64,000 bases of DNA from contig NZ_CP071696.1 in NCBI RefSeq assembly GCF_018024495.1, positions 2,108,001 to 2,172,000 of the forward strand, read 5' to 3'. A program made the position numbers and the translations under genes. Under the pieces are notes generated by a model. That model ran no database searches. It was not told where the DNA came from and saw only the letters and a list, made by a program, of their open reading frames with translations. This document shows positions 8,115 to 17,148 of this stretch, piece by piece. The stretch comes from Agromyces archimandritae (lineage in GTDB: Bacteria; Actinomycetota; Actinomycetes; Actinomycetales; Microbacteriaceae). The first letter of the stretch is position 1. Each line of letters opens with the position of its first letter.

Positions 8115-8745
8115 CGAGGCACGAGCGTATCGAGACCCTCCGATAAAGCGGGCACCGGGTCTCGATACGGCGCTGCGCGCCTACTCGACCGACGAGCGTC
8201 GCGCCCATCCGCCGGTCGAGTAGCGAGGCACGAGCGTATCGAGACCCTCCGATAAAGCGGGCACCGGGTCTCGATACGGCGCTGCGCGCCTACTCGACCG
8301 ACGAGCGTCGCGCGCATCCGCCGGTCGAGTAGCGAGGCACGAGCGTATCGAGACCCCCTATGAAGCGGGTGCCGGGTCTCGATACGGCGCTGCGCGCCTA
8401 CTCGACCGACGAGCGTCGCGCCCGTCCGCCGGTCGAGTAGCGAGCGCCAGCGAGCGTATCGAGACCCCCTATGAAGCGGGTGCCGGGTCTCGATACGGCG
8501 CTGCGCGCCTACTCGACCGACGAGCGTCGCGCCCGTCCGCCGGTCGAGTAGCGAGCGTCAGCGAGCGTATCGAGACCCCCTATGAAGCGGGTGCCGGGTC
8601 TCGATACGGCGCTGCGCGCCTACTCGACCGACGAGCGTCGCGCCCATCCGCCGGTCGAGTAGCGAGCGCGAGCGAGCGTATCGAGACCCTCCGATAAAGC
8701 GGGCACCGGGTCTCGATACGGCGCTGCGCGCCTACTCGACCGACG
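8105..8745. repeat. Six-unit tandem array of palindromic intergenic repeats
   Basis: GGTCGAGTAG starts at 8105, 8214, 8323, 8431, 8542 and 8653 (periods 109, 109, 108, 111, 111). Each unit has a left arm starting GGTCGAGTAG and ending CGTATCGAGACC, a loop of about 18 nt, and a right arm that is its near-complete reverse complement. Two loop subtypes exist: CCGATAAAGCGGGCACC in units 1, 2 and 6, and CCTATGAAGCGGGTGCC in units 3-5. The array fills the space between convergent tadA and the surface-protein gene and gives both their stop codons. Bidirectional terminator function is an inference. Confidence 0.92.
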
Positions 8746-11213
8746 AGCGACGACGGATGAGGCCCGCCCCGAGGAGGATCGCGGCCAGGGCGAGCGCTGC
8801 CGCCCCGCCGAGGAGGCCGCCGTCGAGGCCGGTGCTTGCGAGCCCGCCGGGGTGCGGGGTCGGGCCGGGGCCCGGCGTCGGTGCGGGCGGCGTCGGGGTG
8901 GGTGTCGGTGCGGGGTGCACGGTGATCGGCAGGTTCTCGGTCGCCGATCCGGCCCACTCGCCATCCGTGATGAACTCGACCCGGTACGTGTGCTCGCCCA
9001 CGGTCGGGTTCGGCCAGCTCAGCGTTGCGTCGCCGTTCGCGTCGAGCGCGACGGGGTCGCCGATGGGTTGCCCGTCGATGAAGAGCTGCACGGATCCCAT
9101 CGGTACCCCGGGGCCCGGACCGGCCGGGCCGACGTGCACGTCGAAGTCGAGCGGGACGCCCGCGATCGCATCGCCGGCGGGGGCCGCGGTCGTCACGGTC
9201 CCCGGGGTCCACTGGGCGTAGACGGTCGTGTCATCGGACCATAGGGTGCCGGCGGTGATGGTGTCGCCGGTGCCGTCCTCTTCGCTGTTCCACTCGGAGA
9301 ACACGAAACCGTCACGGCTCGGGTTCGGCGGGAACTCGCGCGCCCCGAGTTCGAACGTCGTCGCGAACACCCGCACCTCCTGCTCGGGCTCGCCCCCGTT
9401 CGGGTCGAAGGCGATCAGGAAGTTGTGCGGCATCACACCGAGCAGGCTCCAGTCGACGTTGTCGGTCGGCTGCTGGATCGCCCCGTCGTTCACGACGGTC
9501 GCATCGGCACCGCCGGAACGGATGTACCCGTCCCCGGTGACGACTACACCGTCGGGAACCCGCAGCGTTCCACCGTCCGCGATGACCACCGTGCCGGGGG
9601 CGGTGATCGACAAGGAACCCCAGTCGGGTTCGGTCGATAACCAGTTGCCGCCGTACCCGATCGCCGACGCTTGATCGGAGTCCGCCGCGCCTTCCCTCAC
9701 CGTCACCGTGCCCCCGGTGATCACGACATCCACGCCCGGCCCCCCGTTCCCGCCGCCGCCGATCCCGGCGCCGGCATACAGACTGGTGGCGGTCACGTCC
9801 CCACCGGCGATCTCGACGCGCATGCTCTGATCGGTGTTCCGCCAGCTTCGCGCGATTCCCGCGCTGTACTCGGAGGTCGCGACGACCGTGGGGCCTCCTG
9901 TCACGGTGATCGTCGCGCTTCCGCCGATGCCTGAAGCATTGCTCGTTCCCGATGCCGAAACACTCGAGCGCCCGGAGATCGATATCGAATCCGCCGGTGC
10001 GGTCTCCCTCGTGTCGCCGCCGATCGCGGCTGAGCCGGCAGAGACAGCGGTTACCTGCGCCTCGTCGGTGATCGTGATCACTCCCGCTGGTCCTCCAGGC
10101 CCGCCGCCGATGCCGGCTCCATTGCCGTCGACGGCGCCGGCGTCGACCAGGGCGCGATCGCGGATCGTGATCACCCCGCCGCCTCCCAGCGTCCCGCCGC
10201 CGATCCCGGCCCCGTTACGAGCGGTTGCGGTCACCTCCGCGTCGCCGCCGATCGTGGTCGTGCCGCCATTGCCATTCAGCCCTCCTCCGATACCGGCTCC
10301 CCCGGCGATGGATCCGTCGGCGTTGACGACGGCACTGCCATCGATGGTGATACTGCCTCCGTCGCCGCCTTGCGCCCCGCCGATGGCGGCGCCGTTGCCG
10401 ACTCCCGAGTCGGCGGTCACCGTGGCGTCGCCGCCGATGCGGATCGTGCCGCCGTCGCCGCCGGTGTCGCCGCTGCCGCCTCCGCCGCCGATGGCAGCGC
10501 TTGCAAGACTCGTCGTGGCGGTGACGCTTGCGGAACCGTCGATCGTGATGTCCCCGCCGTCGCCTCCCTGTTCGGCGTTGAGGAATCCGCCGCCGCCGAT
10601 CCCGGCACCCGAAGACGATGTCGCGGTCACGGTCGCCTCATCGGTGATGCGGATGGTCCCCCCCATCCGCGCCGGAGCCGCCGCCGATGGCCGTTCCGCT
10701 GCTGTTGCGCGCGGTGACGGCCGCCGTCCCTCCGAGCGTCACGGTCCCTCCGGGTGAGCCAGGGTCGCCGCCGATCGCGGCCGCGTCGGTCGAAGCCGTT
10801 ACGGAGAGGACGACATCACCGTCGACGTTCAGGGTCGCGCCCGTCGTGCGGATGCGTGCCAGTGCAGGCGTGCCTCCCTGCACGGTGAGCGTGGACGCGG
10901 ATGCGGATGTGATGGTGAGGTTCGATCCCGCGCCGAGCTGGATCGTAGGAACGGTGAACGACGCGCCGACGTCGAGCGTCAGCGTTTTCGACGCCGGAAG
11001 CTCGAGGACCTCGACTGTCTCTGTGAACTCGGAGTCGACCGCGACCGTGTCGTCGCTCGCGGCATCGGTGAACGCATTCTGCAGTTCCGCGAACGTTGAG
11101 ACCGTGATGGTGTCCGCCATCGCCGGTGTCGCCGGCACGGCGACGAGTGCGCCGATGAGTGCCGCCCCGCCGAGGAACGCAGCCGTGCGCTTGGTTCGCA
11201 TGTCCACCCCCAT
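8732..11213 (-). pseudogene. LASTG-anchored surface protein, frameshifted (possibly phase-variable)
   Basis: Paralogue of the next gene. It has a signal peptide (ends VPATPAMA), a long Gly-rich repeat region with GAGIGGG/AAIGGG and GGTxTIxG turns typical of a beta-helix, an InlB-type B-repeat (FDPNGGEPEQEVRVF…YAQW), an Ig-like domain, a Pro/Thr linker, and a LASTG sorting motif with membrane helix and Arg-rich tail. The reading frame breaks at C7 on the plus strand (G7 coding strand) at 10658-10664. The upstream frame ends in GGDHPHHR. Removing one G restores GGTIRITDE and an 826-residue protein, matching the 837-residue paralogue. The stop and final VE come from the repeat array. Confidence 0.85.
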
Positions 11214-11233
11214 GGATCGCTCGAACCCTTCAC

Positions 11234-11261
11234 AGGCTAGCGTTCGCCGAGGATTTGTCCA
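11234..11261 (-). promoter_or_regulatory. Putative promoter of frameshifted surface-protein gene
   Basis: Minus strand: TGGACA (11256-11261), 16-bp spacer, TAGCCT (11234-11239), lying 21-48 bp upstream of the ATG at 11213. Sequence and spacing are identical to those before the paralogue at 13836, so the promoter was copied with the gene. Confidence 0.55.
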
Positions 11262-11322
11262 GCGTCATCGCAGGCGCGGTGGATGCGGCATCCGCTCGCC
11301 CCGCCCGCGGCATCCACCCGCC

Positions 11323-13836
11323 TCACGCCCGGCGGCGTCGGAGCATCCCGGCTCCGAGGAGGATCGCGGCCAGGGCGAGGGCTGCCGTGCCGCCCAGGAG
11401 GCCGCCGTCGGTTCCGGTGCTCGCCAGGCCGCCCGGATGCGGGGTCGGACCCGGCGGGGTCGGTGCGGGCGTCGGCGGAGTCGGCGTCGGCGTCGGGGTG
11501 GGCGCCAGCACCGTCAGCGGCAGCTCGGGCGTCTCCGAGAAGAGCCAAGGGGCTCCATCGGGGAAGTACCAGACGTTGTACGTGTGTTCGCCCAGGGTCG
11601 GGTTCGGCCACGTCACCGTTGCGCGGCCGTCGGCGTCGAGCTCGGCGATTCCGATGAACTCGCCGTCGATGAACAGTTCGGCCACGCCGCTCGGAATGCC
11701 CGGATTCGTGGGGTCCGCCGGGCTGACGGTCACGTCGAAGTCGAGCGGCACACCGGCCGTCGGCCGGCCGACCGGGGTCGCCGTCGTCACCGTGGCCAAC
11801 GCCCACTGCGCGTACAGCGTGATGTCGCGGTCCCAATACGCGTACTCACCGGGGAAGACCCAGTCGCCGCTGCCGTCGGCCTCCGTGTTCCAATGCTCGA
11901 ACACGAAGCCGTCACGCGTCGGATCCTCCGGAACGTCGCGGGCGCCCTCGAGGAACGTGTGCGCGAACACCCGCACCTCCTGCTCGGGCTCGCCGCCGTT
12001 GGGGTCGAGGGTGATCAGGAAGTTGTTCGGCTGCACGTCGAGCAGCCCCGCCTGCCAATCGACGTTATCGGCGGCCTGCTGGATCGCCCCGAAGTTCTCG
12101 ACCTTCGCACCATCCCCGCCTGAGCGGATGGATCCGCCCCCGTTCTCATCCGACCAGACGGTGACGCCCTCCGGGACCGTGAGGGTCGAACCGGCGCCGA
12201 CGACCACCGTGCCATCGCCGGTGACCTCCAAGAATCCCCATGCCGGTGCCTCGCCGTCGCCGGCACCCCAGCCGATCGCCGACGCCATCCGATCATGCAC
12301 GTCCGGCCCGGCGACGGCGGTCACCGTGCCGCCGCTGACCGACACGTTCACCCCGGGCTGGTCGAAGCCGCCGCCGATGCCCGCGCCCGCCCCTTCGCTC
12401 TCGGCCGTCACGTCCCCATCGGTGATGGAGACCCAGAAGTCGGAGCTCCCGGTCGGCCCCGGGCCGATGCCGGGCCCGGTGCTGCTGGTCGCGGTCACGG
12501 ATCCGCCGTCGACGGTGAGGTTTCCGACGTTTCCGATCCCCGGGCCGCTGGTGCTGGTGGCCGTCACGACCCCGCCGCTGATGACCGGCCACGTGCTCCC
12601 GCCGCCGATCCCCGGGCCGCTGGTGCTGGTCGCGGTCACGTCCCCGCCGCTGATGAGCGGACCGCTGCCGCCCGGCACGCCGCCGAGGCCCGGCCCCGAG
12701 GCGCTGGTCGCGGTGACCGTTCCGCCGGTGATGACCGGTCCCGCACCGCCGGATCCGGTGCCGCCGATACCCGGCCCGCTGTCGCTCGACGCGGTCACCA
12801 TGCCACCGGCGATGGTGAGGCCGTCGAACGGATCCGACCCCTCCGTGCCGGTGCCGCCGATGCCGGGCCCGCTCACGCTGGTCGCCTGCACCGTGGGCGT
12901 GCCCTCGATGATGACGGGCTTTCGGGCCCACTCGTCACCGGGGTTGCCGATCGCCGGCCCGCTCGCCGCGGATGCCGTCACGTTCGCGTCGCCTGCGATG
13001 GTGACCGCCGTGCCCTCGGATGCCTGCCCGCCGATCGCGGAGCCCGTCCCCGTCGCGGATGCCGTGACCTGGGCGCCGTCGGTGATCACCACCGATCCGT
13101 CCTCTTCACCGACCCCGGCGCTCGCGCCGCCGATCGCGGAGCCCGTGCCGCTCGCCGTCGCCGAGACCGACGCGTCGCCGCTGATCTCGATCTGGCCGGC
13201 AGCGCCGCCGAAGCCGCCGCCGATGGCGCTCCCGTCCGTCGCGCTCGCGGTGACGACGGCTTGGTCGGCGATGAAGATCCGGCCGCCGGCGGAGAAGCGC
13301 CCGCCGCCGATGCCGGCCGATTGCGCACCGCCGGTTGCGCTGACGGTCGAGGTGCCGCCGATCGTGACCGTGCCCCCGATCGCTCCCGCATCTCCGCCGA
13401 TCGCCGCTCCGTTCCCGGTCGAGGTCGCCGAGACCTGGACGTTTCCGCCGATGGTCAGTTTCGCGTCCGTGGTGCGGATGGCGGCGGAGTCTCCGCCCGA
13501 TGACACGGTGAGCACCCTCCCGGCGGCCGAGGTGATCGTCAAGTCCGATCCCGGGCTGAGCCGGATGGTCGAGAGGGTGAACGATTCACCGACGTCGAGG
13601 ATCAACGTTTTCCCTCCCGGCAGATCGAGGACGCCCGTGGTGTCGGTGAACTCGGCGGCGATCACGACGGTATCGCCGTCCGCGGCTTCGTTGAACGCCT
13701 GCTGCAGCTCATACGAGTTGTAGACCGGGATCGTCGCCGCCATCGCCGGCGTCGCCGGCACGGCGACCAGTGCTCCGATGAGTGCCGCCCCGCCGAGGAA
13801 CGCAGCCGCGCGCTTGGCTCGCATGTCCACCCCCAT
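11323..13836 (-). CDS. LASTG-anchored surface protein with beta-helix-like repeats and InlB B-repeat
   Basis: 837 residues, intact. The signal peptide is ~1-33 (MRAKRAAAFLGG… ending PAMA). Residues ~34-130 resemble a parallel-beta cap. Residues ~130-580 hold many degenerate units with the patterns VTATSxSGPGIGG and VTITGGTVTA. An InlB-type B-repeat follows (LDPNGGEPEQEVRVF … ALYAQW-like end), then an Ig-like domain, a Pro/Thr linker, and GLASTGTDGG before a hydrophobic helix and RRRRA. LAxTG is the class E sortase signal, so covalent cell-wall anchoring is expected. The start could be the ATG at 13836 or an internal ATG 12 nt later. An adhesin role is inferred from architecture. Confidence 0.85.
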   Translation of the reverse strand: MGVDMRAKRAAAFLGGAALIGALVAVPATPAMAATIPVYNSYELQQAFNEAADGDTVVIAAEFTDTTGVLDLPGGKTLILDVGESFTLSTIRLSPGSDLTITSAAGRVLTVSSGGDSAAIRTTDAKLTIGGNVQVSATSTGNGAAIGGDAGAIGGTVTIGGTSTVSATGGAQSAGIGGGRFSAGGRIFIADQAVVTASATDGSAIGGGFGGAAGQIEISGDASVSATASGTGSAIGGASAGVGEEDGSVVITDGAQVTASATGTGSAIGGQASEGTAVTIAGDANVTASAASGPAIGNPGDEWARKPVIIEGTPTVQATSVSGPGIGGTGTEGSDPFDGLTIAGGMVTASSDSGPGIGGTGSGGAGPVITGGTVTATSASGPGLGGVPGGSGPLISGGDVTATSTSGPGIGGGSTWPVISGGVVTATSTSGPGIGNVGNLTVDGGSVTATSSTGPGIGPGPTGSSDFWVSITDGDVTAESEGAGAGIGGGFDQPGVNVSVSGGTVTAVAGPDVHDRMASAIGWGAGDGEAPAWGFLEVTGDGTVVVGAGSTLTVPEGVTVWSDENGGGSIRSGGDGAKVENFGAIQQAADNVDWQAGLLDVQPNNFLITLDPNGGEPEQEVRVFAHTFLEGARDVPEDPTRDGFVFEHWNTEADGSGDWVFPGEYAYWDRDITLYAQWALATVTTATPVGRPTAGVPLDFDVTVSPADPTNPGIPSGVAELFIDGEFIGIAELDADGRATVTWPNPTLGEHTYNVWYFPDGAPWLFSETPELPLTVLAPTPTPTPTPPTPAPTPPGPTPHPGGLASTGTDGGLLGGTAALALAAILLGAGMLRRRRA

Positions 13837-13856
13837 GGATCGCCCGAACCCTTCAC

Positions 13857-13884
13857 AGGCTAGCGTTCGCCGAGGATTTGTCCA
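13857..13884 (-). promoter_or_regulatory. Putative promoter of intact surface-protein gene
   Basis: TGGACA (13879-13884) and TAGCCT (13857-13862) are separated by 16 bp on the minus strand. The flanking ~90 bp, from the signal-peptide codons to the upstream GGATGC motif, are nearly identical to the copy at 11234-11261. Confidence 0.55.
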
Positions 13885-13964
13885 GCGTCATCGCAGGCGC
13901 GGTGGATGCGGCATCCACCCGCCCCGCCCGCGGCATCCACTCGGCGAGGCGCGGGCGAGACCCC

Positions 13965-14927
13965 CTACTCGAGGCCCTTGATGACGATCGCGTCGGTCGG
14001 CGGTGCCTGGTGGTTCGGGTCGATCCAGATGTCGGGCTCGAGGTAGATGACGCGCGCGGCCGGCACGGCGGCGCGCACGCGACCCTCGATCGCATTCGTG
14101 TCGGCCGAGATCTCGGCGAGGCGGCGTTCGGCGGGGAAGGAGAGCTTCGCGGCGACGAGCAGCTCGTCGGGGCCGAGGTAGAGGGTTTTGATGTGGATGA
14201 TGCGATCGACCTCGGGGCCGTCGAGGATGGCCCGTTCGATCGCCACGGCGTCGCGTTCGTTCGCGCCCTCGCCGACGAGCAGGCTCTTCGTCTCGATGCC
14301 GAGCACGATCGCGACGATGATGAGCAGCGTGCCGATCATGAGGGTGCCGACGGCATCCCACACCGCGTCGCCCGTGAGCACCGTGAGGCCGACGCCGAAC
14401 AAGGCGAACACGAGACCGCAGAGAGCCGCGACGTCCTCCAGCAGCACCACGGGCAGCTCGGGCGCCTTCGCCCGGCGCACGAACTGCACCCAGCTCTGCC
14501 GCCCGCGCACCTGGTTCGACTCCTTCACCGCGGTGCGCAGCGAGAACGACTCGAGCACGATCGCGATGACGAGCACGAGCACCGGCAGCCACCAGTTCTC
14601 GAGCGCATGCGGATGCGTGAGCTTGTCGATGCCCTCGTAGATCGAGAACACACCGCCGACCGAGAACAGGATGATCGCGACGACGAACGCGTACACGTAG
14701 CGCTCGCGGCCGTAGCCGAACGGATGCTCGCGGTCGGCCGCCCGCTTCGCCTGCCGGCCGCCGAGGAGCAGCAGCAGCTGGTTGCCCGCATCCGCGACCG
14801 AGTGCACGCCCTCCGCGAGCATCGACGCCGACCCCGACACGGCCCACGCGATGAACTTCGTGATCGCGATGCCGAGGTTCGCGAGGAATGCCGCGATGAT
14901 CGCCTTGGTGCCGCCGGATGCGCTCAT
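13965..14927 (-). CDS. Cation diffusion facilitator (CDF) family metal exporter
   Basis: 320-residue inner-membrane antiporter expected to export Zn2+/Fe2+/Mn2+-type cations. Six membrane helices lie in the first ~210 residues. The first metal site sits in HSVADAGNQ (helix 2), followed by the conserved HPFGYGRERYVY loop and an ED pair in helix 5 (VVLLEDVAALCG). The C-terminal ~80 residues form the cytoplasmic ferredoxin-like domain (VDRIIHIKTLYLGPDELLVAAK). Metal specificity cannot be assigned. It abuts the remnant toxin gene. Confidence 0.92.
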   Translation of the reverse strand: MSASGGTKAIIAAFLANLGIAITKFIAWAVSGSASMLAEGVHSVADAGNQLLLLLGGRQAKRAADREHPFGYGRERYVYAFVVAIILFSVGGVFSIYEGIDKLTHPHALENWWLPVLVLVIAIVLESFSLRTAVKESNQVRGRQSWVQFVRRAKAPELPVVLLEDVAALCGLVFALFGVGLTVLTGDAVWDAVGTLMIGTLLIIVAIVLGIETKSLLVGEGANERDAVAIERAILDGPEVDRIIHIKTLYLGPDELLVAAKLSFPAERRLAEISADTNAIEGRVRAAVPAARVIYLEPDIWIDPNHQAPPTDAIVIKGLE

Positions 14928-14975
14928 GCAGCGATTCTACGGCCGTGCGGCGGGCGGCGGATGCCGGGCTGCGGG

Positions 14976-15232
14976 TGTAATTCTTCGCCGCCGATCGCGT
15001 GCGAGTCGCGTATGCCTTCAGGACGATGGCGATGCCGACAGCCGGCACGCGGGCGTCGAAGGCTCGGGTCGGCCCGTCGGTGAGCATGACGTCGATCTCG
15101 AGGTGGATGGGATCGTTCGAAAGCGCGAGCATCGTCGAACGCCGCAGTCGCCCGAGCGACATCGTGCAGCGCCAGAAATGCGGAGTCATCGGCCCGGGAG
15201 GTGGCGACCGTGGCGATGCGATGACGGGTCAT
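14976..15232 (-). pseudogene. Remnant of AbiEii-like nucleotidyltransferase toxin gene
   Basis: The ATG at 15232 overlaps the TGA of the upstream regulator (ATGA), as in intact toxin pairs. The start frame reads MTRHRIATVATSRADDS…DDARAFER and then becomes nonsensical. A different frame continues NDPIHLEIDVMLTDG…VPAVGIAIVLKAYATR…AAKNY, which resembles the C-terminal part of nucleotidyltransferase-like proteins. The central ~100 or more residues with the catalytic core appear deleted, with a frameshift, and the C-terminus is cut by the CDF promoter region. Family assignment is from recognised motifs only. Confidence 0.6.
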
Positions 15233-16212
15233 CTCCACTCACCGCGCAGTGCGACGTCGCGGATATGCCGCGCGGCTTCGTCTGCGTCGGGGCCGCCGAT
15301 CCGACGGACATCCCATCCTGTGATGGCGGGGTCGGCGGTCTGCGCAGGTTCGGACCCGGCCCACGCCTGCGCCGTCGCCCAGAGGGTGCGGTCCGCCGGG
15401 ACGATGAGGTCGAGCGTTGCGCGATCGGTCGTGGTCTCCGCAAGGCCGCCCGGGGCGAGGTCCACTCCGGCCATCGCGTAGACGACCGCGCGCGACGGGA
15501 TACGCCACGGCGCCATGGCATCCGCGCCAGAATCGCCGGAAGCGAGGGCGGTGACGCCGGCCGTCCGTGCCGCGTCGAGTGCGGTGGTCGTCTGTTCGGT
15601 GACCGGATCCAGCCCGTACCAGGACGCGGTGATGCCGCCGGCACCCCGGTATTCGGCATCGAAGCGGTCCCAGAGCGCCCCACGATCGACGGGTCGCCAT
15701 CCTCGTCGCTCCGACCGCACGTCTTCGCCGAGCGACGAGAGGGTGTTGGAGACGGCCGGCTGCGAGATGCCCGCTTCGTGCGCGAGTTGCGCTTGCGTGC
15801 GCGGCTCATCGGTGCGGATGAGCGTGCGCAGAACCGCCCATCTGCCCCAAGGCGAACGCCGGTGCAGGGCCAGCGCCGTCGCAGTGCTTTGCGGCTGCGT
15901 GTGCGTGCGGCCGTTCCAGACCAGCAGCCCGTCGTCGATGGATGCCACGCTGAGGCGAGGGTGCTGCTTCGCGACATCGATGAGGGATGCGCTCGCGTGC
16001 GGCACGACGATAAGCAGACCCTCTTGAGCGGAACCGAGCATCTGCAGGGCGTCCCACTCATAGGTCGCATTCCGTCGGGTCTTCAGATCCACTCGGACGA
16101 CCCGGTCGCCGTCGGTGATGTCGAGGGCGTTCGAGGAACGCACACGCACGCCGAGCCCGGCCTCCGCGAGCAGCATGATCGCGGCCGAGGCGAGCGCATC
16201 ACGATCCGACAT
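15229..16212 (-). CDS. AbiEi-like winged-helix regulator (putative type IV antitoxin)
   Basis: 327 residues with a helix-turn-helix near residues 130-165 (TQAQLAHEAGISQPAVSNTLSSLG). N-terminal and C-terminal segments resemble AbiEi-family transcriptional regulators that repress and neutralise an AbiEii nucleotidyltransferase. The toxin gene that follows with a 4-bp overlap is decayed, so this is an orphan. Its coding sequence uses more A/T-ending codons than its neighbours, and an AT-rich promoter region precedes it, both consistent with horizontal acquisition. It could instead be an unrelated HTH protein. Confidence 0.65.
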   Translation of the reverse strand: MSDRDALASAAIMLLAEAGLGVRVRSSNALDITDGDRVVRVDLKTRRNATYEWDALQMLGSAQEGLLIVVPHASASLIDVAKQHPRLSVASIDDGLLVWNGRTHTQPQSTATALALHRRSPWGRWAVLRTLIRTDEPRTQAQLAHEAGISQPAVSNTLSSLGEDVRSERRGWRPVDRGALWDRFDAEYRGAGGITASWYGLDPVTEQTTTALDAARTAGVTALASGDSGADAMAPWRIPSRAVVYAMAGVDLAPGGLAETTTDRATLDLIVPADRTLWATAQAWAGSEPAQTADPAITGWDVRRIGGPDADEAARHIRDVALRGEWR

Positions 16213-16299
16213 GTTCCCTCATAAATTTGGGCGAAGAATCTCACTCAAGCTTATAACGAGAGGGCGTCGCCCATCCACCCCCGCTCCTAGGATGGCTCT
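16213..16299. promoter_or_regulatory. AT-rich divergent promoter region, AbiEi-like/proC
   Basis: An 87-bp spacer. The half near 16213-16260 is unusually A/T-rich for this window (ATAAATTT, TTATAACGAG), with an imperfect dyad between CTCATAAA and TTATAACGAG. This suits an autoregulated operator of the HTH protein; inference. Confidence 0.4.
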
Positions 16300-17148
16300 A
16301 TGAGCGCCGACGCCACTCCCAGCCTGCCCCGCATCGCCTTCCTCGGAGCCGGATCCATGGCCCGGGCCGTCATGTCGGGTCTGCTGCAACCCGGCGTCGA
16401 AACCGGCGGCATCGTCGCCACGAACCGCAGCGCCGAACGCGCCGCCGAACTCGCCGGCACGCCCGGCGTCACCGCCCTCGCGACCGCCGACGACCCCGAG
16501 GCGAACCGCACAGCCGTCGCCGGCGCCGGCATCGTCGTCGTCGCCGTCAAACCGCACATGGTCGACGACCTGCTCCGCGAGATCGCCGACGCCCTCGAGC
16601 CCGGCACCGTCGTCGTCTCGGTCGCCGCGGGTATCACCGTCGCCGCATTCGAAGCGGCGCTGCCGGCCGGCATCCCCGTCATCCGCTCCATGCCGAACAC
16701 GCCCGCCGTCGTCGGCCGGGCCGTCACGGGCATTTCGCCGGGCACCCGCTCGAGCGATGCGGATCTCGCGCTCGCGGTGGCGATGTTCGAGACCGTCGGC
16801 GAGGTGCTCGTCGTGCCCGAATCGCAGCTGGATGCGCTTTCGACGATCTCGGGGTCGGGCCCGGCGTACGTCTTCTACCTCATCGAGCAGCTCACGGCCA
16901 CGGCGATCGACAAGGGGTTCACGCCCGAGCAGGCGGCGACGATGGTGCAGGGCACCTTCCGCGGCGCGAGCGAACTGCTCGCCGCCGGCGACGACGAGCC
17001 CGCCGAGCTCCGCCGCCGTGTCACGAGCCCGAAGGGCACCACCGAGCGGGCGATCGCCGTGCTCGAAGAGGCCGGCCTCAAGCAGACCTTCGACTCGGCG
17101 ACGGATGCCGCGCTCGCCCGAGCTCGCGAGCTCGCCGCCGGGGCATGA
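16300..17148 (+). CDS. proC: Pyrroline-5-carboxylate reductase
   Basis: Last step of proline synthesis: reduces 1-pyrroline-5-carboxylate with NAD(P)H. 282 residues. The N-terminal Rossmann motif FLGAGSMARAV lies at ~12-22, AVKPHMV follows at ~85, and the signature SMPNTPAVVGRAVTG and ISGSGPAYVFYLIEQL are present. The stop overlaps the ATG of the hexosaminidase gene (ATGA), so the two are co-translated although functionally unrelated. Confidence 0.96.
   Translation: MSADATPSLPRIAFLGAGSMARAVMSGLLQPGVETGGIVATNRSAERAAELAGTPGVTALATADDPEANRTAVAGAGIVVVAVKPHMVDDLLREIADALEPGTVVVSVAAGITVAAFEAALPAGIPVIRSMPNTPAVVGRAVTGISPGTRSSDADLALAVAMFETVGEVLVVPESQLDALSTISGSGPAYVFYLIEQLTATAIDKGFTPEQAATMVQGTFRGASELLAAGDDEPAELRRRVTSPKGTTERAIAVLEEAGLKQTFDSATDAALARARELAAGA

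Noticed and set aside
8105..8745. CRISPR-like array
   Set aside because: Spacing is regular, but the whole unit is repeated including the loops; no unique spacers, no cas genes.
10638..11213. A separate 191-residue secreted protein
   Set aside because: It stops right after the G7 tract and continues in the next frame exactly as the paralogue does, so it is the 5' part of one broken gene.
11159..13723. Long Pro/Ser/Ala-rich plus-strand frame
   Set aside because: Antisense image of the Gly/Ala-rich repeats of the surface protein; no RBS or plausible domain.
14924..15238. Intact small protein downstream of the AbiEi-like gene
   Set aside because: Only the first ~40 residues look natural; the frame then becomes Arg/His-rich nonsense while the meaningful sequence continues in another frame.
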